Origin: Membranipora membranacea
Taxonomy: Eukaryota > Bryozoa > Gymnolaemata > Cheilostomatida > Membraniporidae
NCBI GenBank assembly: GCA_914767715.1
Contig: OU612073.1
Span: 23,872,001-23,936,000, forward strand
Length of the DNA stretch: 64,000 nt
Reading direction: 5' to 3'
Below are positions 1 through 17,500 of the stretch, in pieces. Made by a program: the position numbers and the translations under genes. Under the pieces are notes generated by a model. That model was given only the letters and a program-made list of their open reading frames with translations, was not told the origin of the DNA and ran no database searches. Numbering within the stretch: the first letter of the stretch is position 1; each line of letters begins with the position of its first letter.

Positions 1-702
1 GCAATCCATCTCTATTATCATTGTATTTTATGCAAATGAGAAACAATGGCAAGGCAACCACATCTAGGTAAATAAAATTGAATGTAAGTGCACTTCTAAC
101 AAGGTTATAAATGTATTAATAACTTTCAATCAAACAAGAAGTTTTTATCGAATTGTCTAGCTTCTTAAAAGAGTGTAACCGCCAGAGTGTAATACATATA
201 TTGGGGGTGTTTTGGTTTGGGGGCGTTTGATCAACTATTGTGCATTGTTGCTATGGGAATTGAAATGCATAATTGCCATTCCTAAAATATAACTGAGCAA
301 AATTATAGCTTGGACTGCTTTCATTAGGCTGTGAGATGTCGCGGGTTGCTGAGGGTCTTACTGCTGAGGGTCTTATAGAGGTTAGGAGACTACAGAATGT
401 AGATTGATTGTCTCATAGCTGACAATGTTTTGAATATAGATTAGTGTGGTGACATATCAGGCTGACACAGATAATCAATAGCAGTTTGACAGCCTCCTGA
501 CAGCCTCCTGACATGAATGGTTTCCTCAGAGATTAGGGTCATTTTCAAGTTGCTATTATGTCCACTCTCTCTGTATTGCTAACCACTGTATAATGGAGTA
601 TTCTTATTTAATATATGTTATTTACTTCAGATTTTATTGCATGCATGATTTTGCTAGCTGCCACTGTCTGTATTAACAGGTTTATTTTTCTTCCTCATGC
701 AG
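1..702. other. no gene supported
   Basis: AT-rich sequence at the window edge, possibly an intron of the gene whose candidate exon starts at 703. A short direct duplication GCTGAGGGTCTTA...GCTGAGGGTCTTA occurs near 347-375, and GACAGCCTCCT is doubled near 488-509. Confidence 0.4.
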
Positions 703-2345
703 ACGAGCCACGAATTATATATTGACTGATACCATCACCATCCGTATACTTATATCGGAGCTCACTGATGTCCTAACATTCTCGGATACCTCATTCACTG
801 TAAGTAACTTTATTTTTATTAGCGTGAAGCAAATTCCAAATCTCAAAATAATTGTGCTAATGATCTGAGGTCAAGGAGACACAATGCCTGTCCACTGCAG
901 GCATCTCAGGGATTTTTTTCATATTGATACACCATCATTCTTTGGTAGGAAATAAATTGACATGAATTTCACATGATAGATACCCTTGTTAAGTAAATAT
1001 TGGCTAGACTTAGTTCAGGTGCTAGTTTGTTGGTGACCACTTAATTTCGGCTTGCTCAAGTGGCAGTCTACATTAGTAGAAAGGCTCACTCATTTACCAT
1101 TTCTACCATTTCAAGCATGAGTGCAAAATGGCAAAATATCCCTTCTACTGCGGCGGACACTGCACACCCCTCGGGTACAGAGGTCGTCGCATTGTTCACC
1201 TGGTTACCAGCATGCCATAGGTTGGGGTTGTATAGCAATCTAGAAAGAAACACACGACGTGTCTTGTGAAGTCTTGCACATTGTGAATCTCTGATTAGCC
1301 CTTACTTTATTTGAGTGTGATTAGTCAGCTCATTTGAAGTATCCCCTTCATGCAATGACTTACTCATCATAAGCATTGCATCATTTCGTTGTCGGCCCAG
1401 AAATGCTATGGGTACAGGTATTAGTCTGACGTGACCCCAGTCATGACGCCTTAATTACGTACATGGTGGTGGTGGTGAAAGGGTCACAGGGCTATGATTA
1501 AGAGGGTAAAATTATCTGTTGCGTAATCTGAAAACTACCCCCAAATTACCATCTCTACCCCCACACGTTACCCTCATTGGACAATGAGAGTCTGCAGGTA
1601 TAATAAGGGGATAATTTCACACCTACTGATCGTCATCAATCGGAGGGGGTAATTACAGCATCAAACATTCAGAAATGGGCATCACTTTAATCAGGGAGAG
1701 CTTTAATCATTCTCCCTGCTTTAATCTATCACTTTAATTACCACAGTGGTTAATTCTAAACCCACGTGCCCTTATATCACCAGTAGACCATAACTTCCTC
1801 ATAGCTCATAAAACTATAAAAATGGCTTTGGTGGAGACTAGACATACAGACTATATCATAGATTTTCTAACATATGTTCGGATAAATTCAAAGAATTGGT
1901 TGTTTGTACCAGGGAGAATGTACGGTGTACAGCCATCAGTAATGACTCCATTTCACCAAACCTGTAATGGTATTAGTTTTTAGTATTGCCGTGCATTTCC
2001 AAATTTTTCTGATAGTCTTATGATAAGTCTATCATTATATTAGGTAATGCAGGGAGGTACTCCTTGGTTAATGTCATTCAAGTTTCCTGAGTGTCAGTCA
2101 ATCTCATGTCAATGCCAGAGCAATTTGTTCTGTTTTAAGACAGTTCGTGGGTGTAAGTTAAAAACCACATATCAGATTATTTCTCTATCCAGTGACATTT
2201 TGATGTATCAAAACTGATGGCCATACCAAGTTATGTAATTATGTTGTAGCCTACAGCTTTATATAACAGGATATGGAGTTATTTTTTCTAATTCCAGCTG
2301 TATCCTCAGTTAAAAATCGGCTATAAATCAACCAGTCGTAACTAG
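703..2345 (+). CDS. possible 3' exons of an upstream gene
   Basis: Two possible exons. The first (703-799) follows a TTCCTCATGCAG acceptor, is open in one frame (ending ...DVLTFSDTSFT) and ends at a strong GTAAGT donor. The second (2298-2345) follows a pyrimidine-rich TTTTTCTAATTCCAG acceptor, continues in phase 0 as LYPQLKIGYKSTSRN and stops at TAG 2343-2345. The phases agree, which is the main support. No domain is recognised and the 5' part would lie outside the window. The first exon could instead belong to the gene starting near 2.6 kb, but its phase does not join that exon at a good acceptor. Low confidence. Confidence 0.25.
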
Positions 2346-2606
2346 ATTAACATGTAACAGTGGGTGGTAGTTTGTTGTTTATAACCAAATCCGTTTAGTT
2401 GACCTGGTCAGGGCTGAGACCTGATGAATGCCTGACCTGATATCATATTACCCAGGCGATCACCATTATTCATTTGAAATCTCCTCTTTTAGAATTTCTA
2501 AACTGAGATAATCAGGTTGTGTGATATTTGACATAGATGGATGTGTGGAAATATAACTTACCATGTTGATGCTTTATATTTGATGGTAGAAGACAAAGAG
2601 ATAAAT

Positions 2607-3527
2607 ATGAGTCTGAGTCAGTTTAATAGAGAGTTACTCACAGATATGCTGTATGAATACAATAAAGGACTACAGAAAGCCATCGAGCAGCATCTGGTTC
2701 TCACTAACAAGCTCCTATCTCACAAAACTAGATTCCATCGAGCTAACGAGCAAGGTAAGACAACGACAAACATTATTACGTTGATATACCAGTTAATGTA
2801 TTGAAATGATTCTCTGTTAAATGTAATCAAAATGCCTCCCAAGCAACATGCACAAAGCTGAAGGGAGTTAAGACCATAATATGTCTCAAAGTTCCTGATA
2901 GCTGCAAACGAGTAATTTTTTTTTCAAGTATAGGGAGTTATTATACCTGAAACAATGGGCGGACAAATCCTCAAAACATTTGTAGGCTTGTGGTCTTAGA
3001 CTTAATGTAATGAAGGCCATTGTGTGTGATGGGTATAACCTCTCTAACACATTTTTATGTCTCTTTCAGGAAATAAAATATTCTCATACAAACACAGCAT
3101 GTACATTGCCAACATATCCGGAACACTCTGCATGTACGAGGAATATATGAAACGCAAAGCGTCTCAAATAAAGAAGCTAGAAATCTATGTCAAACAAGTA
3201 GAGAAGGCAGAGAAAGTACGCGAGGCTAAGCGTTTACGTGCCAAACAATTACAGCAAGCAGCTCAACAAAACACCGTATCTCCAGCGCCTGGTAACACCA
3301 GTAATGACACTACTAAGGGCTCCAGTCAGGCCTGCCCTAATGACTGTAGAGCTCATCCTCAATGTGAAATTAACAACTCAGCTAGACCAACTCGGAGCAG
3401 AAAACGCTCATCTGCATCTGTCTCACCTGGTCCAAGACCACAAACCCGATCACAGACCAAGCGAGCTCGACTATCTGATGGAAGCTACACAGCATCTGAA
3501 CCAAGTCGACTGGATAAAGAATCTTAG
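2607..3527 (+). CDS. unrecognised coiled-coil protein with basic nuclear-type tail
   Basis: Two-exon model: 2607-2754 and 3070-3527, joined in phase 1 with a GTAAGA donor and a TTATGTCTCTTTCAG acceptor; about 201 residues if translation starts at ATG 2607 (MSLSQF). An in-frame ATG at 2541 or 2583 or an upstream exon is possible, so the start is uncertain. Residues 1-50 look helical (LLTDMLYEYNKGLQKAIEQ). The middle (KRKASQIKKLEIYVKQVEK...KRLRAKQLQQ) is a charged, probably coiled-coil segment. The last 90 residues are low complexity, rich in Ser, Thr, Pro, Arg and Lys, with NLS-like clusters (RSRKRSS, QTKRARL). That suggests a nuclear scaffold or chromatin protein, but this is inference. I do not recognise the family. 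Confidence 0.55.
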
Positions 3528-4820
3528 TACAGCTTGGATTATAGCAGATCGGATTTTTAATAGTACAAGAGAAGTGTAGAATAAGAACAAGAAAGCTGTA
3601 TTTACACTGGCCAATCAAATGGATTAACTCTCGGCGGTCAAAGACTGTCACAACCACTCAGTATTACTCATGTTAACACCGTCCAAAGCATTCCGTGAAA
3701 CCAACAGCTACAGGCAGGCCTGTAATAAAGACATTGTAGTCTTGACAAAAGTGCTACGTGCAGCGGAACTCATCATTTTTTCCCGTTGGTTTTTCTAAGT
3801 TGTACGCAGCTCTGCTCAGCTTTTTCAAGCTTCAACACTAAAGACAGAAAGCAACCGCACCGTCGAGACATGAGACACTTGATTTTGATTTTACTTCCAT
3901 TACTTTTTTTTTCTTTTACAATATTTTATTATATTTATCCATTATTACAATGTTTCCAATGAATTTTTGTTTGAATGACATTTTGTAGGCAAACACAATG
4001 CCTAGCATTTCTTTGATGAATAAAATAATGAAAATAAATTGGTTGGAAAAATCTCTCGATTGGTAGCAACACAAAGAGAGGAGTATAGGTTGTAGAGTAA
4101 GAGTAGAGGAGTAGGTTGTCTAGGTTAAACATTTCATGAATTAGGTTGTACCATGGTTTTGGAAAGATAATCATTAAACAATAGCATTTGTAAGATGCAG
4201 TATGATATGATATAATTGAAAGACTAATAGTGTGAGAAGTAATATACGTTGCTGAGCACAGTAATACTGGTCACAAATACTCCGTACACTAAAATACAAA
4301 AACCAGCTTGACTGCTGCACAAGGTATAAAAACGGAGTATTGTTAGTTCTATACTAGCACCTGTATTTTAATATTTATGACTGCATCTGAAAAATGGAGA
4401 TAATTAGCTTTCCCCCAGCTCCCATGCTTTGATTTCACATCGATTTCAGGAGCTATCGAATCATGCAAATAGCCTGGGCTCAATTTTGGACCGGTTCGTG
4501 TTCTTTGAACATTTTGAGCAACTGTTTCATGGCTGACAGGTAAGAATCGTGACTGCGGCAGATTTTTTTGTTGTGTCATCATCATGTAAGCATAAGCATT
4601 TAATTTGAATCGAGAGTGGGCAACCTCATTCAAAATACCAAATTGATGCATGGAAATTTAGTGATCATCACTTTCCACATAACTATCTTTTTCTGCATCA
4701 GAAAGGTAATGAAAGTCAGGCTACACATTGCGTAAATAATTCAAAGCTTCCTGACCAACACTGGTATCATCACAGGCTTGTATCATAATATATATTGAGG
4801 TTGACTTAGAACCGATAAGG
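3528..4820. other. intergenic, no gene supported
   Basis: AT-rich spacer between the coiled-coil gene and the first small membrane-protein gene. An AATAAA-type signal near 4018-4024 could end the upstream transcript. Open frames on the minus strand (for example 4349-4651) show no domain and no splice support. Confidence 0.5.
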
Positions 4821-5413
4821 ATGCAATCATATAGTCTGTTCTTTGGTTTTGCTCTTTTCTGCGTTCTCTCTTTGGGTGGTCGAGTTGAAGCAATACCAAG
4901 AGAGGTCAGAGCTGTCCAACAGCTGACCAATGAGATTCAAGCTGCTGATATTGTGAAGAGACAGTCAGATTGGAATCTGGAGGAGCAAAGGAGACGCCAA
5001 GTGGCAAAAAGTCTGCAGATTGAGGTTAAGGCCATAGGAAACAGAGAGAAGGGAATCTGGGTGACTATCGGATTCCTCATTCCTGTGAGTAGAAATCTAT
5101 GTTAGATATCTGATAATATATTTTGCAAGCCTGTGATTCCACGTTCAATGTCAGACTGAAGCTAGTCTGAGCTCCCCCCCCCTGACTCTTGCCCCTGGCC
5201 GGAGAAGACTGAAGCTCTTGGTTATGGTTAAATTTACCTATCAGCTGGTATTCACATTGATGTTACTTTATAGCAACTAACATACATCTAAGTAAATACA
5301 AATGCCGGGCGATACTTGAATGTATAGTTTCTCACTCTTACCCTGCTTTATTATTTCAGCTGGCAATGCTTGGAGTCATCTTAGGAATCTATATAACGCT
5401 AACCAAAAGATAA
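4821..5413 (+). CDS. small secretory-pathway single-pass membrane protein, copy 1
   Basis: Two exons, 4821-5084 and 5360-5413, joined in phase 0 (GTGAGT donor, TTATTTCAG acceptor), encode 105 residues. Residues 1-24 form a signal peptide (SLFFGFALFCVLSLGG core). Residues 25-77 are polar and charged with a dibasic KR at 46-47 and an RRR at 57-59. Residues 79-102 form a hydrophobic segment (GIWVTIGFLIP then LAMLGVILGIYITL) ending TLTKR. The intron falls exactly after the Pro inside the membrane segment. AATAAA at 5510-5515 is a plausible poly(A) signal. The gene at 6722-7357 has the same architecture, the same intron position and the same KR position, so the two are tandem duplicates. It could be a membrane-anchored peptide precursor or a small ion-channel or pump regulator; neither is shown by the sequence. 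Confidence 0.7.
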
Positions 5414-6721
5414 AGCTCCAGCAGAACAGTCTAATATGATTCACAGAGAGGTACACAAACTGACAACAGTTGTATACCTCATGTATATATGAAATAGTTA
5501 GAAAACCTCAATAAAAGTCTTTCTAGATTTGGATTTGCTCTTGCTCTTGCTCTTGCTGATCCGAGCAAATAGATGACGTAAATGTCATTCAGATTTTATA
5601 AAGACGAATAAATTTTGAAACACCAAAATACTGGTGCCTGGTACATTAAATAATGGGATTTTGCCATAATTTATTTAAAAAATATTTTGGTTAACAATAT
5701 TTGGACAACCGGTCGAAATTGTAAGAAATTCACAATTTTGTTCCCCTCAGCCACATAGGTTCCATTTATCTGTATTGCCAAAACACTCACACAAGTATCC
5801 GATAGAACTTGCCACTCCATCGTTGGGATGTTTACGGATACATAAGCAGAACAGAGACTTTAAATCATATCTTTATCAGTCCAGAGGTCGTACAGCATAA
5901 TGATGTCATATTGTTGATTTCATGTAATATTATATTCAGTATGTGTTTTCTGCACTCGAATTTGAGACTATTTTTGGAGTTTCCCTCTCTCCATCTGATT
6001 ACACTTTAGCACACTCAGCATAGGAAAAATTGTCAAAATGGCTTTATCTGGAGAACAACCTATTTAAGGATCAGCATCTGCATCATTGAAAACACAGAGG
6101 GATTTTAGTGCCAGAATCCTTGAAAATTTCCGAACTGTGACAACTAGATCACAACCAAATCCAATGATGTTACTCAATCCATTTGTAAGAATTAACCAGT
6201 CGCCAAATATGTTAACAGACTTTATTCTGGGTAGAGAGCTCTTCCATTAGGCGTGGAAAGAAGCAAGTTTGACACCGATCGAGACAGAGATTGGGATAAT
6301 ATTGACCCACCGGTATGATTTCGTTTGATCTATTACATCCGAGACTTTTGAGACACATGTTTTACAATCTGGACATGAAACAAGTCAATCCTTTGCGTGG
6401 ATGGCAAGCAGAGCTATTAAGTGTAAAAAATCAGAGCAGTTTGATTAATTTTAACGTTAAATTTGGTACCAGTTTCTTTCCCTCTTGATTTCACCAGTTT
6501 ACGAAAAGGTCAAAAAGTAATAGCATCCCTAGGTGATATGTAAGAGTCGTGTTCCCTTTGTATAATTATATCCAATTGTTATTCATTGAGGTTTGAGAAC
6601 CCATTGTTGAACCCAAGTGTTGCAACTCATATTTACCTAATATTTGGGTTGTTACTTTATGATTGACCACACAAACATTGTAGAATCTTAAAAACATTAA
6701 CAACATAGAGCCCCAAGCAAT
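5414..6721. other. spacer between tandem small genes, with a diverged foldback-related sequence
   Basis: No gene is supported. A short GCTCTT tandem run lies near 5529-5552. Around 5965-6110 the sequence resembles one arm of the foldback element at 28400-28913: blocks such as TTTGGAGTT...CCTCTCTCCA, CATAGGAAAAA and CTGCA.CATTGAAAAC occur in the same order. The other arm is not clear. Confidence 0.4.
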
Positions 6722-7357
6722 ATGAGGCGTAGCACTCTACTATTGGGTATCTTTATAACCCTTACACTGTTAGTAACTTTTACTGCTGGATTTCAAAATC
6801 AGGGTGTGGATGAACTGGAAGCAAAAGTTCTGGCTAAAGAGAGATCCAACCACGAAAAGAGGATGGTGGGCCCATATATCGCTATAGGAGCGCTGGTCCC
6901 GGTGAGTCTAGATATCTTAGTATGTCATATTTGAGGTTTAATCTTCTATAGGAGACAGCCCATAACGGTAAGGGTATGTGATGAACTGTTTCTCACTGGT
7001 ATTGCATAGTTAGCCTTAACATTGATTTGGTTTGAGCCAAGATCCGCTATGAGACCGTTTACCACGAGTTAAGGAGCATATTGACTGACAAATTAGCTGT
7101 ATGCAGACACATTAGCCAGAAGAATGCAATGTGGGATCCTCCAAAGTGACCAAAGGTATCCTTCAAAGTGGCCCCAATGATAAGCCATCCAGTAATTAGG
7201 CCCTGGTCTCCTGTACAAATTCAAATGAGAATTTCATCATCGTCCTCATCTAATTTTCTCATTTATCACTCCTTTCCTCATCGCAGACTTGTACTTATAT
7301 TTGTAGTTTGCGGTTTTGGGTATGGTTCTATTTATCTATGTGGCGTTCATTCGGTAG
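6722..7357 (+). CDS. small secretory-pathway single-pass membrane protein, copy 2
   Basis: Two exons, 6722-6901 and 7307-7357, joined in phase 0 (GTGAGT donor, TATTTGTAG acceptor), encode 76 residues. Residues 1-22 are a signal peptide (LLLGIFITLTLLVTFTAG). A short charged linker (ELEAKVLAKERSNHEKR) has KR at 46-47. Residues 51-74 form a membrane segment, GPYIAIGALVP followed by FAVLGMVLFIYVAFI, ending in Arg. Against copy 1 the pattern G..(V/I).IG.L(I/V)P | (L/F)A(M/V)LG...IY is shared across the same intron, while the linker has diverged and shortened. AATAAA at 7622-7627 is the likely poly(A) signal. The second exon is too short to be found by ORF length and was located by homology to copy 1. 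No known family recognised. Confidence 0.65.
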
Positions 7358-8443
7358 TCATCTCCAGCTTAACTCGGCACCATTTGTACTGCTGCTATAT
7401 CAGGTGTGATCACTTTTCTCACATACAGCATATACTGTACTACGATGCCGGCCGGGTCTACTTATTAATTTATCTCAGGGTATTGAAATTGACATGAAAA
7501 CTGCAAACTGTCGCCTATAAACAGAGTTGAAGAGTTTTTTTTTTCAGTTGCTTCCATTTTGCTTGATTTACTTTATCATCGTTTTCATGCCTTATTTTTA
7601 CTTACTATACTGTTAACCGGCAATAAACGAGTTACAGAAACAAACTTACTGAAACATTCTAAAGCTCCACCAGTAATTGCATGAATTCTCTGTGTGCTGC
7701 TGAGTCATTGAGATGAATAATTTACATCTCCTCTCTCTCTCTCAGCCCCCCCCCCCCCCCTCCACAGGAGGCAACATCCTCTGTACAATACAGGTGAAGA
7801 CAACATTGTGATGCTAAATATGATAGAGGATTTCATTGATTTATTTTGGATATAACAAAAAAGGAAACGCCTTGAAAAAGGAGAGCGCATGGAGTTGGGC
7901 AGTAAAAACAGAGCAGAGGGGGTTTAGCTTGCACAAGAAAAATATTAGAATAAGAATTAATTTTATTCCACAATATAAAATTTTTCTAAAAGACATCCGA
8001 TGAAACTAATTTGTCGCTAATTAAAACTTGGATGTGCTCATCAGCTAAAATAAGTGCATGGAAGCACTTTTCTAATCACAACCCACAAAAACTTTGTGAG
8101 CGTGCCGTATATTTTCTGTCTTTTTCAGAATGTGATTGGAAACTTGAATGAATAGGATGATAATACTATATGGTGGTCTCAATGATCATATAATTGCTTT
8201 TTTTCGGAACCATTGTGGTTTTTGTCAGTATCACAATCCATTTTTGTGGAATCAATGTCATTCGTTCAAATGTTTGAGTGTGACTTTTAAGGCAGCCATG
8301 AAATCAATGACAACCAGTCATTGTAGAAATCTGCAGTCATTTCAAATATACATACAAGACGACTTCATTATCTGTCAAAGTGAGCTCAATCCATATACAG
8401 AGCATGGCCTACTGTCTAAAGTTTTATACATTCGCGTGGGTCG
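7358..8443. other. intergenic, simple repeats only
   Basis: Lies between the small gene copy 2 (plus) and the 3' end of PRPS (minus), so it holds two convergent 3' ends. A CT run followed by a long C tract occurs near 7727-7762. Nothing else is supported. Confidence 0.5.
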
Positions 8444-14015
<5,572 letters not shown>

Positions 14016-14508
14016 GTTGTAAGCTTATAATATCAATATCAGTAGTAAGAAGGTGCTCTCTCTTTTTTTGGTATACCGACCGGCTGAGTGCTTGGTTGTA
14101 CTATATATTTATAACTATCTCACATGTTTATATACTTTTCAAATACTGCTCCAAATTCAAGAACAAAATCACATGTGAATACTGTGCATGTGACTTTTTG
14201 CACATGTGAAGTAGGCCTGAGAATGTGTACTATATGAACATTATCAAAAGTAAAAATATAGGCCACACAAACTGCAGTACACTTTTGCTACTAAACTGTT
14301 TTCAAGCCAATCAAATACAACCTCTACCCATCTTAACCAATCATAATTTAGGTAAACAAAACAGCTTTTTATGAATTGGAGGGAGAAATGTGTAATATTA
14401 TCCTAGCACATAATCACAAAAAAGATTGATGGTATTCATAGACTCCCATTGGTTTTATGAAAGTCCTGAGAGTGTCAGCTAAGCTGAAAAGGAACTTTAT
14501 TGAAAAAA
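14016..14508. promoter_or_regulatory. bidirectional promoter region of PRPS and GOPC
   Basis: 493 bp separate the divergent start codons of PRPS (minus) and GOPC (plus). Several CACATG/CATGTG E-box-type hexamers cluster between about 14120 and 14215. ATTGG/CCAAT-type elements occur near 14307, 14337 and 14449. No TATA box stands at a convincing distance from either gene. The function is inferred from gene geometry. Confidence 0.5.
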
Positions 14509-17500
14509 ATGGCAACTGCAGTGATTGCTTTTCGCTGGCTCGATGTTCTTGAGCATGAGTTTGACAAAGCCTTTGTGGAGTTGGACTGCCTGCTACCAGA
14601 GATGGATTGCGAGGAGCCTGAGATGATAGATATTGGTAGAAAGAAGCTCACCTCACTAAGCTCTGCATTTGCTCAGCTGGTTCACAAAGCTCAAACAATT
14701 TTTCAAAACAATGCCAAGTTGGAGGTAGGCGTGTGTACATATAAACCAAGAAGGGCAATGGTGTCCAAGTTATTTTTGGTTAATTACTCCTGCCTCTCTC
14801 TGTGAGAAGTTTGAAGCATAAATAGATGTGATATTATTATTACATTTCTAGATACCACTAGATCCTCAAATACAAGTGCTGGCCAGAAGAAGTGTATTGT
14901 ATGTATTGTATCGCCTTGCATTGCTGTCCTAGCTTTCACTTTCAGTTCAACAAATAAGAGCAAATCACTAGCCTCAGCCAATGTTTGACTGATTTGTCAA
15001 ATTTTGCCAGTGCATGCTTAGGTTTGGCAGAAGTAGGTCCATGGCATTGTTTAAAGGTTGCAGTAAAATTGAATAACAAATTGAGCTACGCTACAGTTGG
15101 GATCAGCATTGAGATGAGCTTTGGGTCACTTGGAAGCTTTACAATGTTTGTCCTTCTCCAGTCAAACGGGGATAATAAAATGAGCAGGTCCTAGGCTTAC
15201 TTGTCTTTAACTAGCCTCAAACTTATCTCTTTTTGTTGATTAATATGAGAAGGCTGCAGCTGAAGCCCAGCCCACTAAGGTGACACTGTCTTATACCTAA
15301 GACATTTCAGATTGCTCATGTAGGCCAACCCACTCCAATTGTCTAGTGTTCAATAGTGATCATATAAGTTTGCAGGTTACCAGGCAAATTCTTATTTTGG
15401 CCTCAAGACAATTGTGCCTGTGCAATCAAAACTTTGAGTACCTAGTATCTTATATGTCTATCAGTCTGATATCCCATAACACTCTATTTTACAGGCACAA
15501 GTGTTAGACAGCCAGCAGAGGCTGATCAACTGTGGGAGTGAAGCTTCCTCAGAGGGAGTCACACCCTCTACACAGCATGAAGCATCACAGGTAGGTGAAT
15601 TATACCGGCCATCACTGTATTCTCTATATGATAATAATCAATGATTGCTATAATTTTTCAGGCTTTAAATGTGGGACTGATGAATTTCATTTTCTTGTAA
15701 ATAGAACGGATGAATTCGCAAACCCACATTTAAATTTGAATGGAATCTCCAGTAACATAGAAACACAAGCCTAGGAGGCCCCCTGGTTCTACCATATTCC
15801 GAATTACCTTAAATTTCGGATAGGCCCTATATGGATTTGAGTTGCATATTTAGACTAATACTCACCTTATTTCCTACAGCGCATAAATTCTATCATTTGT
15901 AGAAACTTGTCATATTAGAAAGGAAGTGTGCTGAGTTAGAGCGAGGAAATGAAACCTTAAAACAGACAGTACTAGCTCTACAGGGGGAGGTGTATGGAGC
16001 CCGACTTGCATCGCGTTATTTAGACCAGGAACTTGCTGGCAGGTTTGTCACTTAAATTTGTAGGATGGCACTTCCAGTTGTATAGATTGTCATATGATTG
16101 CAGTTACCGGCTCATACAAAACACGAAAATGTCAGCTGTTACTAGATGTGCTAGTTGTGACTAAACATGACGTTGTTGCTAGATGTGACATATCAGCCTT
16201 GATTATGTGGTTAAGGATATCTAGCCCTGTAAGGCAGTTATTACTTTGAAAACAGGTGATGGTACCCTTATGTATAAGTCTGAATTTGAAAGAACTGAAA
16301 TCTGCAAGCTTTTTAAGACCAGGACTGTTGGTTATATTCTCAGTCCTAAATAAATATGCTGGTATCTAAAATAAGTTACTGCATAATTTCTTGTTGTACC
16401 TGACCCTGTTATCTTGCTAAATATTCTAACAGATAAATGAACCCTGAGATACTGTATGGTTTTCATATGGCGGACATTTAGTAGCCTCATCTCCCGTAAA
16501 AATACTTTGAGCCGTTGTATCTATGTAACCCATAGAGAAATAGAAAGAATGCTTTGTTTGTCAGGCATAGAAACCTGGAGATGATCAAAATTGTCTGTTT
16601 GTTGAAATTATTGTATGTGTTTTGTTAATAATTTTTTCAAACTTAGCCACTCGGTTGGAAATGTTATATGATTTCAAATGTCGTGTTGCTGAATGGCACA
16701 ACATAATTATTGATTTTGAAGAGTCAACGACTTCAAATTTATCATTTCTGCCTTGTCTAGTCTATAATTTTGCATCATTTACCAGCAACCAGCGGCGAGG
16801 AGAAAATCAATGATACATATATATAGTAACCTCAACAGAAGAAAAGTGTTAAAGTTTACACATAGGAGCATGTGTATATGTACCATTGGATAATCAGTTA
16901 ATACTTTTGTTTGTTATTTAGGATACAGCAGCTACAGCTAGTATGTAATCCGAACCCCATGACTCAGGATGTACAGAAGAAACTGTGGGATCAGATTGAG
17001 TCTGAGATATTCTTACACAGACATAAGACTGTGGTACGAGCGTGTCGAGGTCAGAATACTCCTCGATCCCCACAAGAGGATATGGTTAAGGTCAGTGTAG
17101 GCTTTGATTTATTGAGGATTTATCCCAGGTGTATGGATGCTCTTCTCCTGCGCACCTCATCAACAACCATCTCCCGTCCATCCTGTGGTCCTCTTTCCAG
17201 ACCAACCGGGATGCCTCTCAGCAAATGCCATGACGCGCAGTTGTAAAGTCACTCACTGATCTCAAGTTGTGATTTCTGACAGTCTCTGTTACAGACCACT
17301 CTTCACCAGTGTTGAAGCAAAATCCTTTATCACCTGGTCTGGTGACTTGCTCAACATCATATCTAGTCTCGCTTTTGATGTTCTGTACTCTTCCATGAAC
17401 GATTTCTTAAGCAGTGAAACAGTTAATGATCTTGCAAACAGTGCATTATTTTTGAAGCTCCTGGGAACTCCGAGCCAAGCATTGCCTTGTTATCATTTAC

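Noticed and set aside
3238-3657. Overlapping frames in both directions across the unknown gene's last exon
   Set aside because: They use the same low-complexity DNA in other frames. Only the frame continuous with 2607-2754 has splice-phase support.
4349-4651. 100-codon minus-strand open frame
   Set aside because: No domain, no signal peptide, no splice support and no paralogue. Its length is compatible with chance.
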